Source of the DNA: Salticus scenicus
Taxonomy: Eukaryota > Arthropoda > Arachnida > Araneae > Salticidae
Length of the DNA stretch: 64,000 nucleotides
Direction: 5' to 3'
Assembly: GCA_963930645.1 (NCBI GenBank)
Contig: OZ005648.1
Span: forward strand, 107,309,667-107,373,666
The first letter of the stretch is position 1; each line of letters opens with the position of its first letter. The notes beneath the pieces are model-generated. The model saw only the letters and a list, made by a program, of their open reading frames with translations. It searched no databases and was not told where the DNA came from. A program made the position numbers and the translations under genes. Shown here one piece after another: positions 45,081-54,899 of this stretch.

Positions 45081-45304
45081 CACCCACGTTATTTTGCTTT
45101 CCATTTATTTATCTAGGCGAGATTTTGTCCTGTTGGAAAGCAAGATATTGCCCTCGCGAGATTTTGTTCAAGCTTATTTTTTGTTATCGCGATATTTTGG
45201 ATGCGATATTATTTCCGCATTCCACCAGAATTGGAGACCAAAACGCGTTTTTAAAAATTTTTTTAGAACTGTAGTTACTGCTAGGATCTACACTAAAATG
45301 CAAC
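45081..45304. promoter_or_regulatory. Putative bidirectional promoter with CGCG palindromes
   Basis: This 224-bp spacer lies between divergent ATGs. CTCGCGAG (45153-45160) and TATCGCGATA (45185-45194) are perfect palindromes with CGCG cores 33 bp apart. A related GGCGAGATTTTGTCC lies at about 45117, and both of the first two are followed by ATTTTG. CTCGCGAGA is close to the TCTCGCGAGA motif known from broadly expressed animal promoters. No TATA box is evident at a suitable place. Promoter function is inferred from gene orientation and motifs. Confidence 0.5.
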
Positions 45305-48300
45305 ATGGCGGAAAACAAGCAACTATCTATCAAAGTTATGCGCAGGTTTCTAAGGTGATTATATTTTCAAACATTGACTAGAGAACAAGTTAATGAACTG
45401 TCCTCAAATTGGAGTAAATTTTGTGGACGTTGAAAACTATATTTGAGGATATAAAAGACCAATACCTATATATGCATTATGGGGGGGGGGGGGGGAAAAA
45501 TGCGGAGCAGTTTTTGGGGACTGCCGATAGAAGTGAAAACTAAGTAACTTGTGAATTGTATCGGCGAGCTATTAGATTATTATTTTTGGTTTGTAAAGAA
45601 GTGTTAATGACCAATTTACACTTTAATCATTTAAACTTTAAATTTATATTGAAAGCAAAAAGAAGAATATAACAGTCTGTATAAAAAACACGTGCTTGTA
45701 CTTTGTGAACTATGTATATACTGTGGACAAAGTACATACATACATAGAGTATAGAACTAGAAAGAGACAGATGCCAGTAGCCAGTATACTACTCGTATTC
45801 GTATACATTTTATACATATATATGTATATGAGGCATGCCGCGCCGTGCGCTACATATATGGATATATATGTAGAGAGATATACTCTTTGTATATATATAA
45901 TGTATACTAATAACGCACAGAGGTATATTTATGTACATATATACACAGTATACATATAGCTCATGGAAAGCGTTCGGTGACGATGACGCGAGTTCCATGA
46001 TTTTTGTTCACCCAAAAGTGCTCAACGTGCCTGAAGAAGTTTTCACTTCAAAAAGTCTGGTTTATGCATTACAAATGCACCGAAACACTCTTTTGTGTCG
46101 AAAGCTGTTGAACCTAAGGTATATTTGTGCAAACTAAACTGTCCCAACACTATAAATTTCTAAATTAAATTAGTTAAATCTGTAGAACATATTTTCACTA
46201 TATTTATTATTATGATGGAAGATAACACAAAATACGATAATTCAGTTTAATCTTTAAATTTCCCACTCCCAGTATAGCAGAAATTAATTATATATAATTT
46301 AAAAAAAAAAATCCTTTTTTTCTTCTACCAATGCAATTTGTGGTGATCATATAACTTCTGTTTTTGACAAAATTTCATAAAACATGTTTTTTCGTTACTT
46401 TAGACAAATTTATCAAGATAATAATCCATATGCTGATGAGATTCGTGCACGATTGAAGCACGATGGTGTTCATTTCACAGTTTTGTGGATTCCCAATCTT
46501 GTGCAATCAAGTGTGCATTTGACCACGATTTTTAGAATACAGATGATACAGATATTTAAATTTGAGGACATTTAGCGTCCTCAAGTAGTCAGGTTTTTTT
46601 TTTTTTTTTTTTTTTTTAAATACGAAAAATAATAAAGTTCAAAATTTGGGGGCAGTCCTCGAATTTCGAGGAAATATGATCACCAACTCCTCCTATATTT
46701 CCCGTTAAAACTGAAATTGGAATTATCTAATCTGATTATAATGCAAATGATTCTGTAAAATGGTTAAAATTAGATATTGTTAATGAAATCTTTAAGGTCT
46801 CAAAAGACACTTCATGGTAGAGAGAAATAGATATACTATATTGCTAAAATGATATTCCTAAATTATAATAATTTAACAAATATTGTACAAAAAGAAAAAA
46901 AAAAAAAAAAGTGGAGAAATATTTAAACTTAGAGAATAATTTTGTTAAAATTTGATTGACACCTCTTGCTATAAATAATCTTTGCAGACTATAGGTTGCC
47001 CTTGAAAAAGATAGATCAAGTTAGGGAAGTTTGAAATTAATGTTTTCATCATTTCTTAATTTAACAGGTTGATCGCCACGCGAATTCTTAACGGCCCTCT
47101 TCACTTACCTTCGCCGGAAGCCCGAGCCAATGTTATTCTATGGGGAAATTTTCTTTACAAATAACTTACTAACTAATACATATTTTTAAATTCTGTTTTC
47201 ACATTCTGAAAATTCCCAACTGTTAAATTGACGGATCTTTTTTAAAAATGTATTTTTTTTTATTTTTAATATTTTATTTTGAAATTGCAAAATGAAAAAA
47301 ATTCACATATTGAAAATTCGTATTTTGCAGCTTCAAAATAAAATATAAAAAATTAAGAAAATATTTTTTTAAAAAAGGTCCGTCAATTTAACAGCTGGGA
47401 ATTTTCAGAATGTGAAAACAGAATTTAAAAATATGCATTAGTTAATAAGTTATTTGTAAAGAAATATTTCCCATAGAATAACATTAGCTTCGGCTTCCGG
47501 CGGCGGTGAGTGAACAGGGCGCTTAAGGAAATCCCCATCAGGCCACGCGCGCTGCTTGAAAATCCATTAAAATTCCTTAATGATATAATCCTATAATGAA
47601 TAAAAATTAAGTAAATTTTAAATAAATTTTCAGTAATTACTTTTAAAAACAATGTAATTTTTTAAATTTTATATCATGTTTTACACTGTTAGCCACCAGT
47701 GTTTGATGCGGCTTTATATCATATTTGACACTGTCAGCCACCGGTAGCTGACGCGGCCTAAACGGAAAGTTCAGTGTCAGCCACCGATGGCTGACATGGC
47801 ATTCAACGTGTTAATTAAGCTTTTTTCAATACCTATATGTTTGTTACCTCGTTATTTATAATTTTTAATAATGTTAAATAAAAACTTTGCTTCCTGTTTT
47901 TTTTTTTTTTTTTTTTTTCTTTTTCTCCTTTTTTATCATTATAAGGTTGAAATATATATATATAATAACAAAAAGAAGTATAATGGAAAATAAGCAGATG
48001 ATTAAATTGCCATAACAACTTACAAAAACCCAATAGGTTACTATTTAACTAAAATAAATGAAATAATATATATATACACTTTTTTATGTCAAAATGCAAC
48101 TACATATAAATTTGTATAAAATTCTGTGCATGGAATTTTTAACTAGAGCTGCCACAAAATTTTACTTCTCACACACACGCACATTTTCTAAAAATGGTAA
48201 AATCGTGTTTTTTAGACCTTTCAAAAAGTGCAAATTCATAGAAAATTGGAAGTCGAAATGTTTTACGAATTCAATACTTTCTTAGCCTATGTAAAATGAT

Positions 48301-49062
48301 ACAATTTATTCTAAATTAATTTTTCAAGTTTTTATGAAACAATTGGCGCAGATATTTCCGATAGTAAATCCTTTATTTCTTTCGTTTTCGAAATAATTTA
48401 TTTTAGAAAGATTTCACTTCTTTCATTTTATTTATTTAAAAAATATATATAAATGAATAAATAAAAAAATAGAGTAATAATTAATAGATAATCTAATATT
48501 TTGGAAGTTATTTTTAATTTCCAATTTTTAAGTGTGTTAAAATCTCCGGACATTTTCGCATAAATGTTATTTGTTATGTCTCGCAATTCATCAAATTCTC
48601 AGAAAATACGTATATGTGAAATGCATATAAACTTATATATGCCATCTCATTTAAATTGGACATAAAGTAGAATCCGTTATTTTTGTTCCTTGATGAGATG
48701 GACGATATAGCTTTCAAACCATGCACTCTCATAGTTTTATTTTATTTTTAGTTAAAATAAGTATTGTGCTGGAAAAATATGGATCTTCTTCAAACTCTCA
48801 AATATTAAATTACAGAATTTGGTTAAGAGACAAATACTGGAATTTTATTTTATTTTTAAAAGGAAAAAAATTCGGACATTTTATCCTTGACCTTGGATAT
48901 TTGCAGACTGGTTTGTGTGTTTACAGTTAAACGTGGTCTTATGATCGTTTATATATTCGGTTTTAGATCACACAGGTGGAAGCCACTTATTTCAAGAAGT
49001 TCATTTTAGAAGCTCGACATCTTATGACCGAAATGTATGCTCCATTGTTAAAGGTGAAGTAA
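45305..49062 (+). CDS. Candidate four-exon gene, about 126 residues, unrecognised family
   Basis: Proposed exons are 45305-45354, 45960-46118, 46404-46479 and 48967-49062 (TAA). The start sits in CAACATGGCG, a good arthropod context; an ATG at 45298 is in another frame. Introns begin GTGATT, GTATAT and GTTTTG and end CATATAG, TTACTTTAG and CGGTTTTAG. Phases (2, 2, 0) agree across all junctions. The third donor is weak and the second acceptor could be 45948. The protein reads MAENKQLSIKVMRRFL, then HPKVLNVPEEVF, ALQMHRNTLLCRKLLNL, QIYQDNNPYADEIRARL and YFKKFILEARHLMTEMYAP. It is basic and helical, with no signal peptide or membrane segment. Codon content is clearly richer than the flanks. I do not recognise the family. 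Intron 3 holds foldback MITE copy 3. Confidence 0.55.
45400..45958. repeat. Poly-G and TA/GTATA-rich low-complexity DNA in intron 1
   Basis: Poly-G at 45481-45494 and alternating TATA/CATA sequence at 45805-45955. Frames at 45696-45998 are low-complexity shadows. Confidence 0.6.
47085..47525. mobile_element. Foldback MITE family P, copy 3 (best preserved)
   Basis: The left arm includes TTCACTTACCTTCGCCGGAAGCC and GCCAATGTTATTCTATGGGG. The right arm mirrors it with CCCATAGAATAACATTAGC, GGCTTCCGGCGGCGGTGAGTGAA (each read in parts). Inner pairs TTAAATTGACGGA/TCCGTCAATTTAA also match. It sits in intron 3 of the plus-strand gene. Confidence 0.8.
47526..48966. other. Rest of intron 3: AT-rich, monomer fragments
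   Basis: GTGTCAGCCACCGGTAGCTGACGCGGC-like phrases repeat three times at 47690-47800 (GCCACCAGTGTTTGATGCGGC, GCCACCGGTAGCTGACGCGGC minus one base, GCCACCGATGGCTGACATGGC, read in parts), a short minisatellite. Poly-T at 47898-47918. 48160-48260 resembles the 3' part of hairpin-ended elements (CACACACACGCAC, ATTTTCTAAAAATGGT). The frame at 48721-48930 follows a good acceptor-like TTTTATTTTTAG but fits no phase that I could use. Confidence 0.4.
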
Positions 49063-49249
49063 TTGGATAGCATTGAACGGAAGATACTGTCTCACAATAT
49101 TTGAATATTCTTTGACCTGCGATACAGGTGGGATTTTATTATTGCTCTTGATTGCATATTTATTTAATTTCTAGAAAATTCTGGAAACAGGTTCTTTTTA
49201 TCTGCTAAGTTTCCAAGTCTCCTCTTATTTCTCCTTTTCTTCTTACGTG

Positions 49250-49780
49250 TTTTATTTATTTATTTATTTATTTTCATCAGCCTCTACACATTTAAATTAA
49301 TAATAATAATTTAAAAAAAAAATAAAATACGTATTAATTACTGAATGAATAAACAAATATGTTTATATTTTTATTAAATCTTTTCATGTTGGGATTTTAT
49401 TTATTTTTTAAATCAGCCTCTGCACACTTAAATTATTATTAATAGTAATAATAATAATAAAGACGTATTAGTTACTGAAAGAATAAACAATTGTGTTTAT
49501 ATTTTTATTAAATCTTTTCATGTTGGAATTTTATTTATTTTTTAATCAGCCTCTGCACACTTAAATTAATAATAATAATAACACACACACACACACACCA
49601 ATAAATAAATAAATAAAAATAAAAAATAAATAAATAAATATGACGTATTAATTACTGAAAGAATAAACAAATGTGTTTATATTTTTATTAAATCTTTTCA
49701 TGTTGGAATTTTATTCATTTACTTACTTATTTTTTTAATCAGCCTCTAAATATTTAAATTAATAATAAAATAATATAAAA
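49250..49780 (+). repeat. Tandem repeat of ~130-180 bp units
   Basis: AATCAGCCTCTGCACACTTAAATTA (or a variant) recurs at about 49278, 49411, 49544 and 49738. TTACTGAA.GAATAAACAA.TGTGTTTATATTTTTATTAAATC follows in each unit (read in parts). A truncated unit reappears at 51115-51180 beyond the G-rich array, so the array was split by what lies between. (CA)n at 49581-49598 and (AAAT)n tracts sit inside. Confidence 0.8.
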
Positions 49781-49839
49781 TTATACAGACACGACATTAT
49801 TTCATTATTTAAAACATGAAAATCTGACATTGACAGATT

Positions 49840-50046
49840 TTAATTTAGTGCCAGAGGCCTACTGCTAAACTTGTTAATATCGACAAATTCTTCTTTAGTT
49901 AATTCGTGACGATCTAAATTCCATGATAAAGTTTTCATTAAATCAAACCAATGTGTTTCAGCTGCAGATATTGTAACAAATAACGTTGGAAGTCCAAACT
50001 GTCTTATAGCCGCAAAACAACGTTTTTTCTCTTTTTCCCAATGAGG
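49840..50046 (-). pseudogene. Helitron Rep/helicase protein fragment (Helitron-like N domain)
   Basis: On minus, about 68 codons from 50046 to TAA at 49842-49840 read HWEKEKKRCFAAIRQFG, LPTLFVTISAAETHWFDL, MKTLSWNLDRHELTKEEF. The pattern W...K...F..IRQ.G.PT.F.T.SAAET.W.DL is the characteristic conserved block in the N-terminal Helitron helicase-like region of Rep-Hel proteins. It begins abruptly at the G-rich array and stops early; neither the HUH catalytic motif nor the helicase is present. It shows that an autonomous Helitron once contributed DNA here. The domain assignment is from motif recall. Confidence 0.8.
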
Positions 50047-51110
50047 GGGAGGTGTGCCTTGGGGGGGGGGGGGACTCGTGTCAAAGTTGTACCTTGGGGG
50101 GGACTCATGTCAAAGTTGGGCCTTGGGAGGACTCATGTCAAAATGTTGGGCCTGGGGGGGGACTCATGTCAAAGTTGGGCCTTGGGGGGACTCATGTCAA
50201 AGTTGTACCTTGGGGGGGGACTCATGTCAAAGTTGGGCCTTGGGGGGACTTCATTCAATAAATCCCCATTCAATAAACCGACTGAAATAGGCCCTTAGCA
50301 CTATTAAGAGTGTATTATAAAAATTCGACAACGCTGTACCGACTGAAATAGGGGTACCTTGGGGGGGACTCATGTCAAAGTTGTGCCTTGTGGGGACTTC
50401 ATTCAATAAATCCCCATTCAATAAACCGACTGAAATAGGCCCTTAGCACTATTAAGAGTGTATTATAAAAATTCGACAACGCTGTACCGACTGAAATAGG
50501 GGTACCTTAGGGGGGGGGGGACTCATGTCAAAGTTGTGCCTTGGGGGGACTTCACTCAATAAATCCCCATTCAATAAACCGACTGAAATAGGCCCTTAGC
50601 ACTATTAAGAGTGTATTATAAAAATTCGACAACGCTGTACCGACTGAAATAGGGGTACCTTGGGGGGGACTCATGTCAAAGTTGGGCCTTGGGGGGACTC
50701 ATGTCAAAGTTGGGCCTGGGGGGGGACTCATGTCAAAGTTGGGCCTTGGGGGGACTCATGTCAAAGTTGTACCTTGGGGGGGACTCATGTCAAAGTTGTG
50801 CCTTGGGGGGACTTCATTCAATAAATCCCCATTCAATAAACCGACTGAAATAGGCCCTTAGCACTATTAAGAGTGTATTATAAAAATTCGACAACGCTGT
50901 ACCGACTGAAATAGGGGTACCTTGGGGGGGACTCATGTCAAAGTTGGGCCTGGGGGGGGGACTCATGTCAAAGTTGTGCCTTGGGGACACTTCATTCAAT
51001 AAATCCCCATTCAATAAACCGACTGAAATAGGCCTCTAGCACTAATTAAGAGTGACCTATAAAAATTCGACAACTGTACCGACTGAAATAGGCCTCTAGC
51101 ACTAAAAAAA
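50047..51110 (+). repeat. Composite minisatellite: G-rich ~30-bp units alternating with a ~105-bp unit
   Basis: G-rich units (G6-12, ACTCATGTCAAAGTTG, then GGCCTT or TACCTT) occur singly or in runs of up to eight. They alternate with CATTCAATAAATCCCCATTC (50250, 50400, 50550 with one change, 50815, 50992) followed by CGACTGAAATAGGCCC, GCACTATTAAGAGTG and AACGCTGTACCGACTG. This is a higher-order repeat. Open frames in all phases with MSKLGLGG-type periodic readings are repeat artefacts. Confidence 0.92.
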
Positions 51111-51204
51111 AATGACGTATTAATTACTGAAAGAATAAACAAATGTGTTTATATTTTTATTAAATCTTTTCATGTTGGAATTTCGGCGAAATACATTTTG
51201 TAAA

Positions 51205-51814
51205 TTTTGGGTTATCAACCCTTATATTTTCAAGGGTTGATAGAGGTTTTAATTTTTTTTTCTAAGCCCATTTTTTAGAAAAAAGTTTTGTGAAGTTTTG
51301 TGTGTCTGTGTGTATGTCTGTGCACCTGTGTGTCTGTCTGTTATCAGCATATCTCAAAAACAAATTATGGCAGAAAGTTCAAACTTGGTATCCTAAATCA
51401 TATAAGGATGCTACAGTAAGCTTTTCGTTAAGATCAAGCAAATGGCTCGTGTTCAGGGACAATCGAGAATTCTAATACATTACGTCTATGGGGTAAATTG
51501 CAGTTAAGTAGAGTTTAACGTCTATAGACTGCACTAAACCAAATGAAACGAATATATATTTTTTGTAATAGAGATAGTCAACAGGGAAAAAAATTGTGTA
51601 TGTAGGAGCCACGCCTCCCCCCTGGGGGGGAAGTCCCCCCTCGAGGGGAGTAAATTTTCATGATGGGTATCTTTCAAAAGAGCTCGAAACGAATGGTTGA
51701 ACCATCGATCTGCGACAATTTAAAACAAGGTTATCGATTTTTTTTACTTTTAACGAAAAAAAAAAAAAAAAAAAAAAATTTTTTTTTTTTTTTAAATATT
51801 GAGAATAAAATGGG

Positions 51815-51848
<34 letters not shown>

Positions 51849-52185
51849 GATATTTAGTGTTTTAGTACTTCTCTAATATGGAAATCGTCTGCATTATCAT
51901 AAAATGTATTTTTTTAATTTTAAATAATAATTTTAATAAATTATTTTTTAAAAACAGATTTATTTTTTAATAGCTGAATTAAATTCTATATAAATGTAGG
52001 TGCATTAACGCCCCCCCCCCCCTCACACAGAACTAATTATCATATAAAACTCTTCCGAAGCCTAATTTGAATTATTCAACACAGGTTTACATAACAGTAC
52101 TCGTTATCTTACCTATTAATCTGCAACCTGTATTTATAGTATTAAATTTCAGGGTAAGAGAAAGTCGTGTGAGTGACACACCAGA
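51205..52185 (-). mobile_element. ~1-kb repeat element, ACAGGGACAC superfamily, subtype 2 copy 3
   Basis: It is parallel to 15592 and 42032, with TTATCAGCATATCTCAAAAAC, GCTCGTGTTCAGGGACAATC (51443), TTACGTCTATGGG and the end GTGAGTGACACACCAGATT. Near its low-coordinate end TATCAACCCTT and AAGGGTTGATA (51213-51243) form a hairpin. Poly-A/poly-T runs at 51759-51793 and 51818-51847 and a C12 run at 52011 expand the middle. Frames at 51290-51475 and 51660-51857 are spurious. Confidence 0.65.
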
Positions 52186-52199
52186 TTATTGAAATTTAT

Positions 52200-53100
52200 T
52201 AGTTGAATTGTTCAGTTTTATGTCATTTTCATTTCGATCAACAATTTTAAATAAGTCATAAGCAGTTAACTCTGAACATAGTTATCTTAACAAGATTATA
52301 CACATACAGTACTACTTACTCTATTTTATCTACTAGATTTATTTGATCAGAGAGATTAAATTTTTATGCTTTTAATTTAATAATAATTCTCATTTTTGTG
52401 CATTAGAATTAAAATATTTACAAAAGTAATATAAATATTTAACGTTTAAAACGTAATGAATCATTTTCAAGGTTACAATTGCTCGTTTAAACCGTATAAA
52501 ATTTTATACATTTAAATACTAGCAATTAAATATTAGTATTAAAAATTTCAAACTAAATTTAAGAAAATGGGGGGGTGGGGATCTTTTAGCAATATCAAAA
52601 TGTCTAGAACTTTTTTTTTTAAACATTTCTGTACTTTTATGGAATGTTACAATTGTACAAAAACAAACGAGCTGCACATATTTATTTAATTCAAATTTTA
52701 TTTTATTTATATATAAAATTTCTCAGTTATTATAATTTTGAATAAATAAATAAAAACTCATTAGTTAAAATATTATACGCGCAAACATTTAAATATTAAA
52801 AACAGCAAATTTTTTGTGAAATAATTGCAAGTGCTAAATCCCAATGGAAATTAAATAGTCCCCGCTTTCAAATACTTAAACAAATAACTGTTTTTAAACT
52901 TTACAGCTGTTTAATTTTTATTTTTTTCAAACACTGTTTCCTTGCAAACAAATTTTAACAATGATCCGTTGAGTTTTTCCAAACAAACCACTGGCATCAA
53001 ACCAAGTCTATCATTGCGTCAATTGTGGCGTGACAATGTTTTACCGACTAAAACAAATCTTATGCAAAAGGCTCTTTTATTGGTATCTTCAATTTATATA
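52200..53100. other. AT-rich sequence, nothing recognised
   Basis: No repeat family, RNA or gene signal could be supported. A G-rich stretch lies at 52569-52580. Confidence 0.4.
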
Positions 53101-53104
53101 TATA

Positions 53105-53300
53105 CATAGCTGCCAATATTTTAATTTATTCCGGAGTAATTTTAGCCCCGCCTCTAATTCATACCACTTATTTTTTTAAAGTAATTTTTTCTTATTTTAT
53201 CGAAGTTATGTACTGAAGAAAATTTTTCTATAAATAAATGGTGCGAAGTAAAGGCGGGGCTAAAAGTACTCCGGAATAAATTAAAATATTGGCAGCTATG
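53105..53300. mobile_element. Palindromic MITE, 49-bp ends with TA flanks
   Basis: The ends CATAGCTGCCAATATTTTAA... and ...TTAAAATATTGGCAGCTATG match over about 49 bp with one mismatch, and include ATTCCGGAGTA and TAGCCCCGCCT. TA lies outside both ends. Non-coding centre of about 98 bp. The TA target suggests a Tc1/mariner-type origin. Confidence 0.85.
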
Positions 53301-53309
53301 TATGTATAT

Positions 53310-54720
53310 ATATATATATATATATATAAATTTTTAAATGATTCAGAATCATTCCCTTATGGTTATTATAGTAGGACAGGACTATTGATTTCAATCAGAT
53401 ATTTTGCCATTTCGCGTCAACATCATTTGCTGCATTTCACCTTGAATATATCAATGTTTTTCCGTTTGGCAACAAGTTTAAAAAAAAAAAAAAAAAAAAA
53501 AAGATAAAACCTGTAAAAGGAATTTTAAGAAATGAATTATCATAACCGTTAATTAGAGACACAAATTCATATTTCAAGGTAAAAAATAAGTTTATTTATT
53601 TTATATATTTTGCGCTTTTCGTATAGTTAGACCGATTAAAAAATATTTTTGCTTTTTTTTTTCCTCTCTCGTATGAAATTTAAAAAATAAAATATTTAAA
53701 ATGAAATTGAAAAAAACTGCGTGAAAGAAATTGTAAGAAATGAGTATAGTAACCATTACTAAGGAACGCAATGTAGTTACCGCATGCCTTTACATGGAAG
53801 AATAGACTAAAAAAAGTCTTGTCGTGCTAAATGAAATTATCTTTTGCACAGAATTTTATATCTATTACTAATTAAACAAAAATAGACTTCAATTTTTTTC
53901 TTTTCTTTTTCTTTCTTTTTTTTTTAATTCATGATTTGACTGGAGTTTCTGAAATAGAATGTTGAGGTTTTAATTTTACTCCTGTTTTCAACTTATTTCT
54001 CTGTCGATTGAAATAGCAACTCTCTTATTTTAATTTTTTGGGACCAAATGAGTTATCCGTGTCGCTCACACTACTTTCTTTTATCATGCTTTTCTATAAA
54101 AATATATTATTACAGTTTAAGGTGTATGAGAAAAAGTACAGTAAGGTGAAAGTATAGTAAGGTGAAGTGAGGTAACTATGTTCTGGCACACTTCGACCTC
54201 TTTTTAGGCACGAAAGTGCAATTAATTATCTTTCGAAATATGAGGCTTTTAGTAATTTCACATTTTGCCACTTTAAGGAGGGGGGGAAATGAAGATTTTG
54301 TATTTAATGGGTCCACTTGGCTCATGGTGGGGGGCAAATATAATCTCGGACTATTATACCCATATACATTACATTAATGGGGTTACATAGGTTTCGAAGG
54401 CTTTAAAAAAAAACTGAAATTTGAATTTTTGGCAGAATTGTGTGCAAAAACAGTACAATATTCGGTGCATTTTACCCCACGTATAGCCTCGTAAAATTAG
54501 TTATAATCGAAAAAAAAAAAAAAAGAAAGAAAGAAGAAGAATCCTTCGCACTAGTCGATTTTATTTTTAAGAAGTGCATTAGTTTTTGAGAAATCGTGTC
54601 CACCACTTTTCTGAAGGGACCACCGACTGAATTATCCAAAAATTTTAATGAAAATTTAATAAAATATCGTTTAAATGTTCTTTTATTACAACCTTACACA
54701 CTCCACCTTGGTATGAGATT
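53310..54720. other. AT-rich sequence, no supported gene
   Basis: (TA)n at 53307-53328, poly-A at 53480-53502 and 54510-54524. A repeated AGTAAGGTGAA phrase lies at about 54140-54167. Nothing else recognised. Confidence 0.4.
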
Positions 54721-54728
54721 GAATTTAT

Positions 54729-54897
54729 ACCAACTGTGTCAAAAATATCAGAGCCGGGAATCCAACCAGGGCACTATGCTTACGCGCGGAGGCTCTACCA
54801 TTGAGCCACTCACGGGAACTACACTCCGCACGATAAAAATAAGCGGAGTGCTCGAAGTTCCATTCCCGGCTCTGGCAGTTTTCTTCTAGTTGGTATA
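54729..54897. mobile_element. Foldback element enclosing a tRNA-like sequence
   Basis: TACCAACTGTG and CAGAGCCGGGAAT on the left pair with ATTCCCGGCTCTGGCAG and AGTTGGTA on the right. On minus the interior reads GAGTGGCTCAATGGTAGAG (box A-like) then GGTTGGATTCCCGG (box B-like, overlapping the left arm). The tRNA-like fold is incomplete (no good acceptor or anticodon stem), so this is a tRNA-derived repeat, not a tRNA gene. The frame at 54596-54889 crosses it. Confidence 0.6.
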
Positions 54898-54899
54898 AA

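Noticed and set aside
44980..45381. 133-codon plus-strand frame ending at the first exon
   Set aside because: It crosses the divergent promoter and the minus-strand first exon. The ATG at 45305 in another frame has better context and matches the phase of the next exon.
50041..50861. Overlapping frames with periodic MSKLGLGG-like or HVKVGPWG-like proteins
   Set aside because: All three phases are open because the G-rich minisatellite lacks stops. This is repeat translation, not a Gly-rich protein gene.
50041..51110. Possible CRISPR array
   Set aside because: Regular repeats and spacers were considered, but the intervening units are themselves repeats, not unique spacers, and the DNA is eukaryotic.
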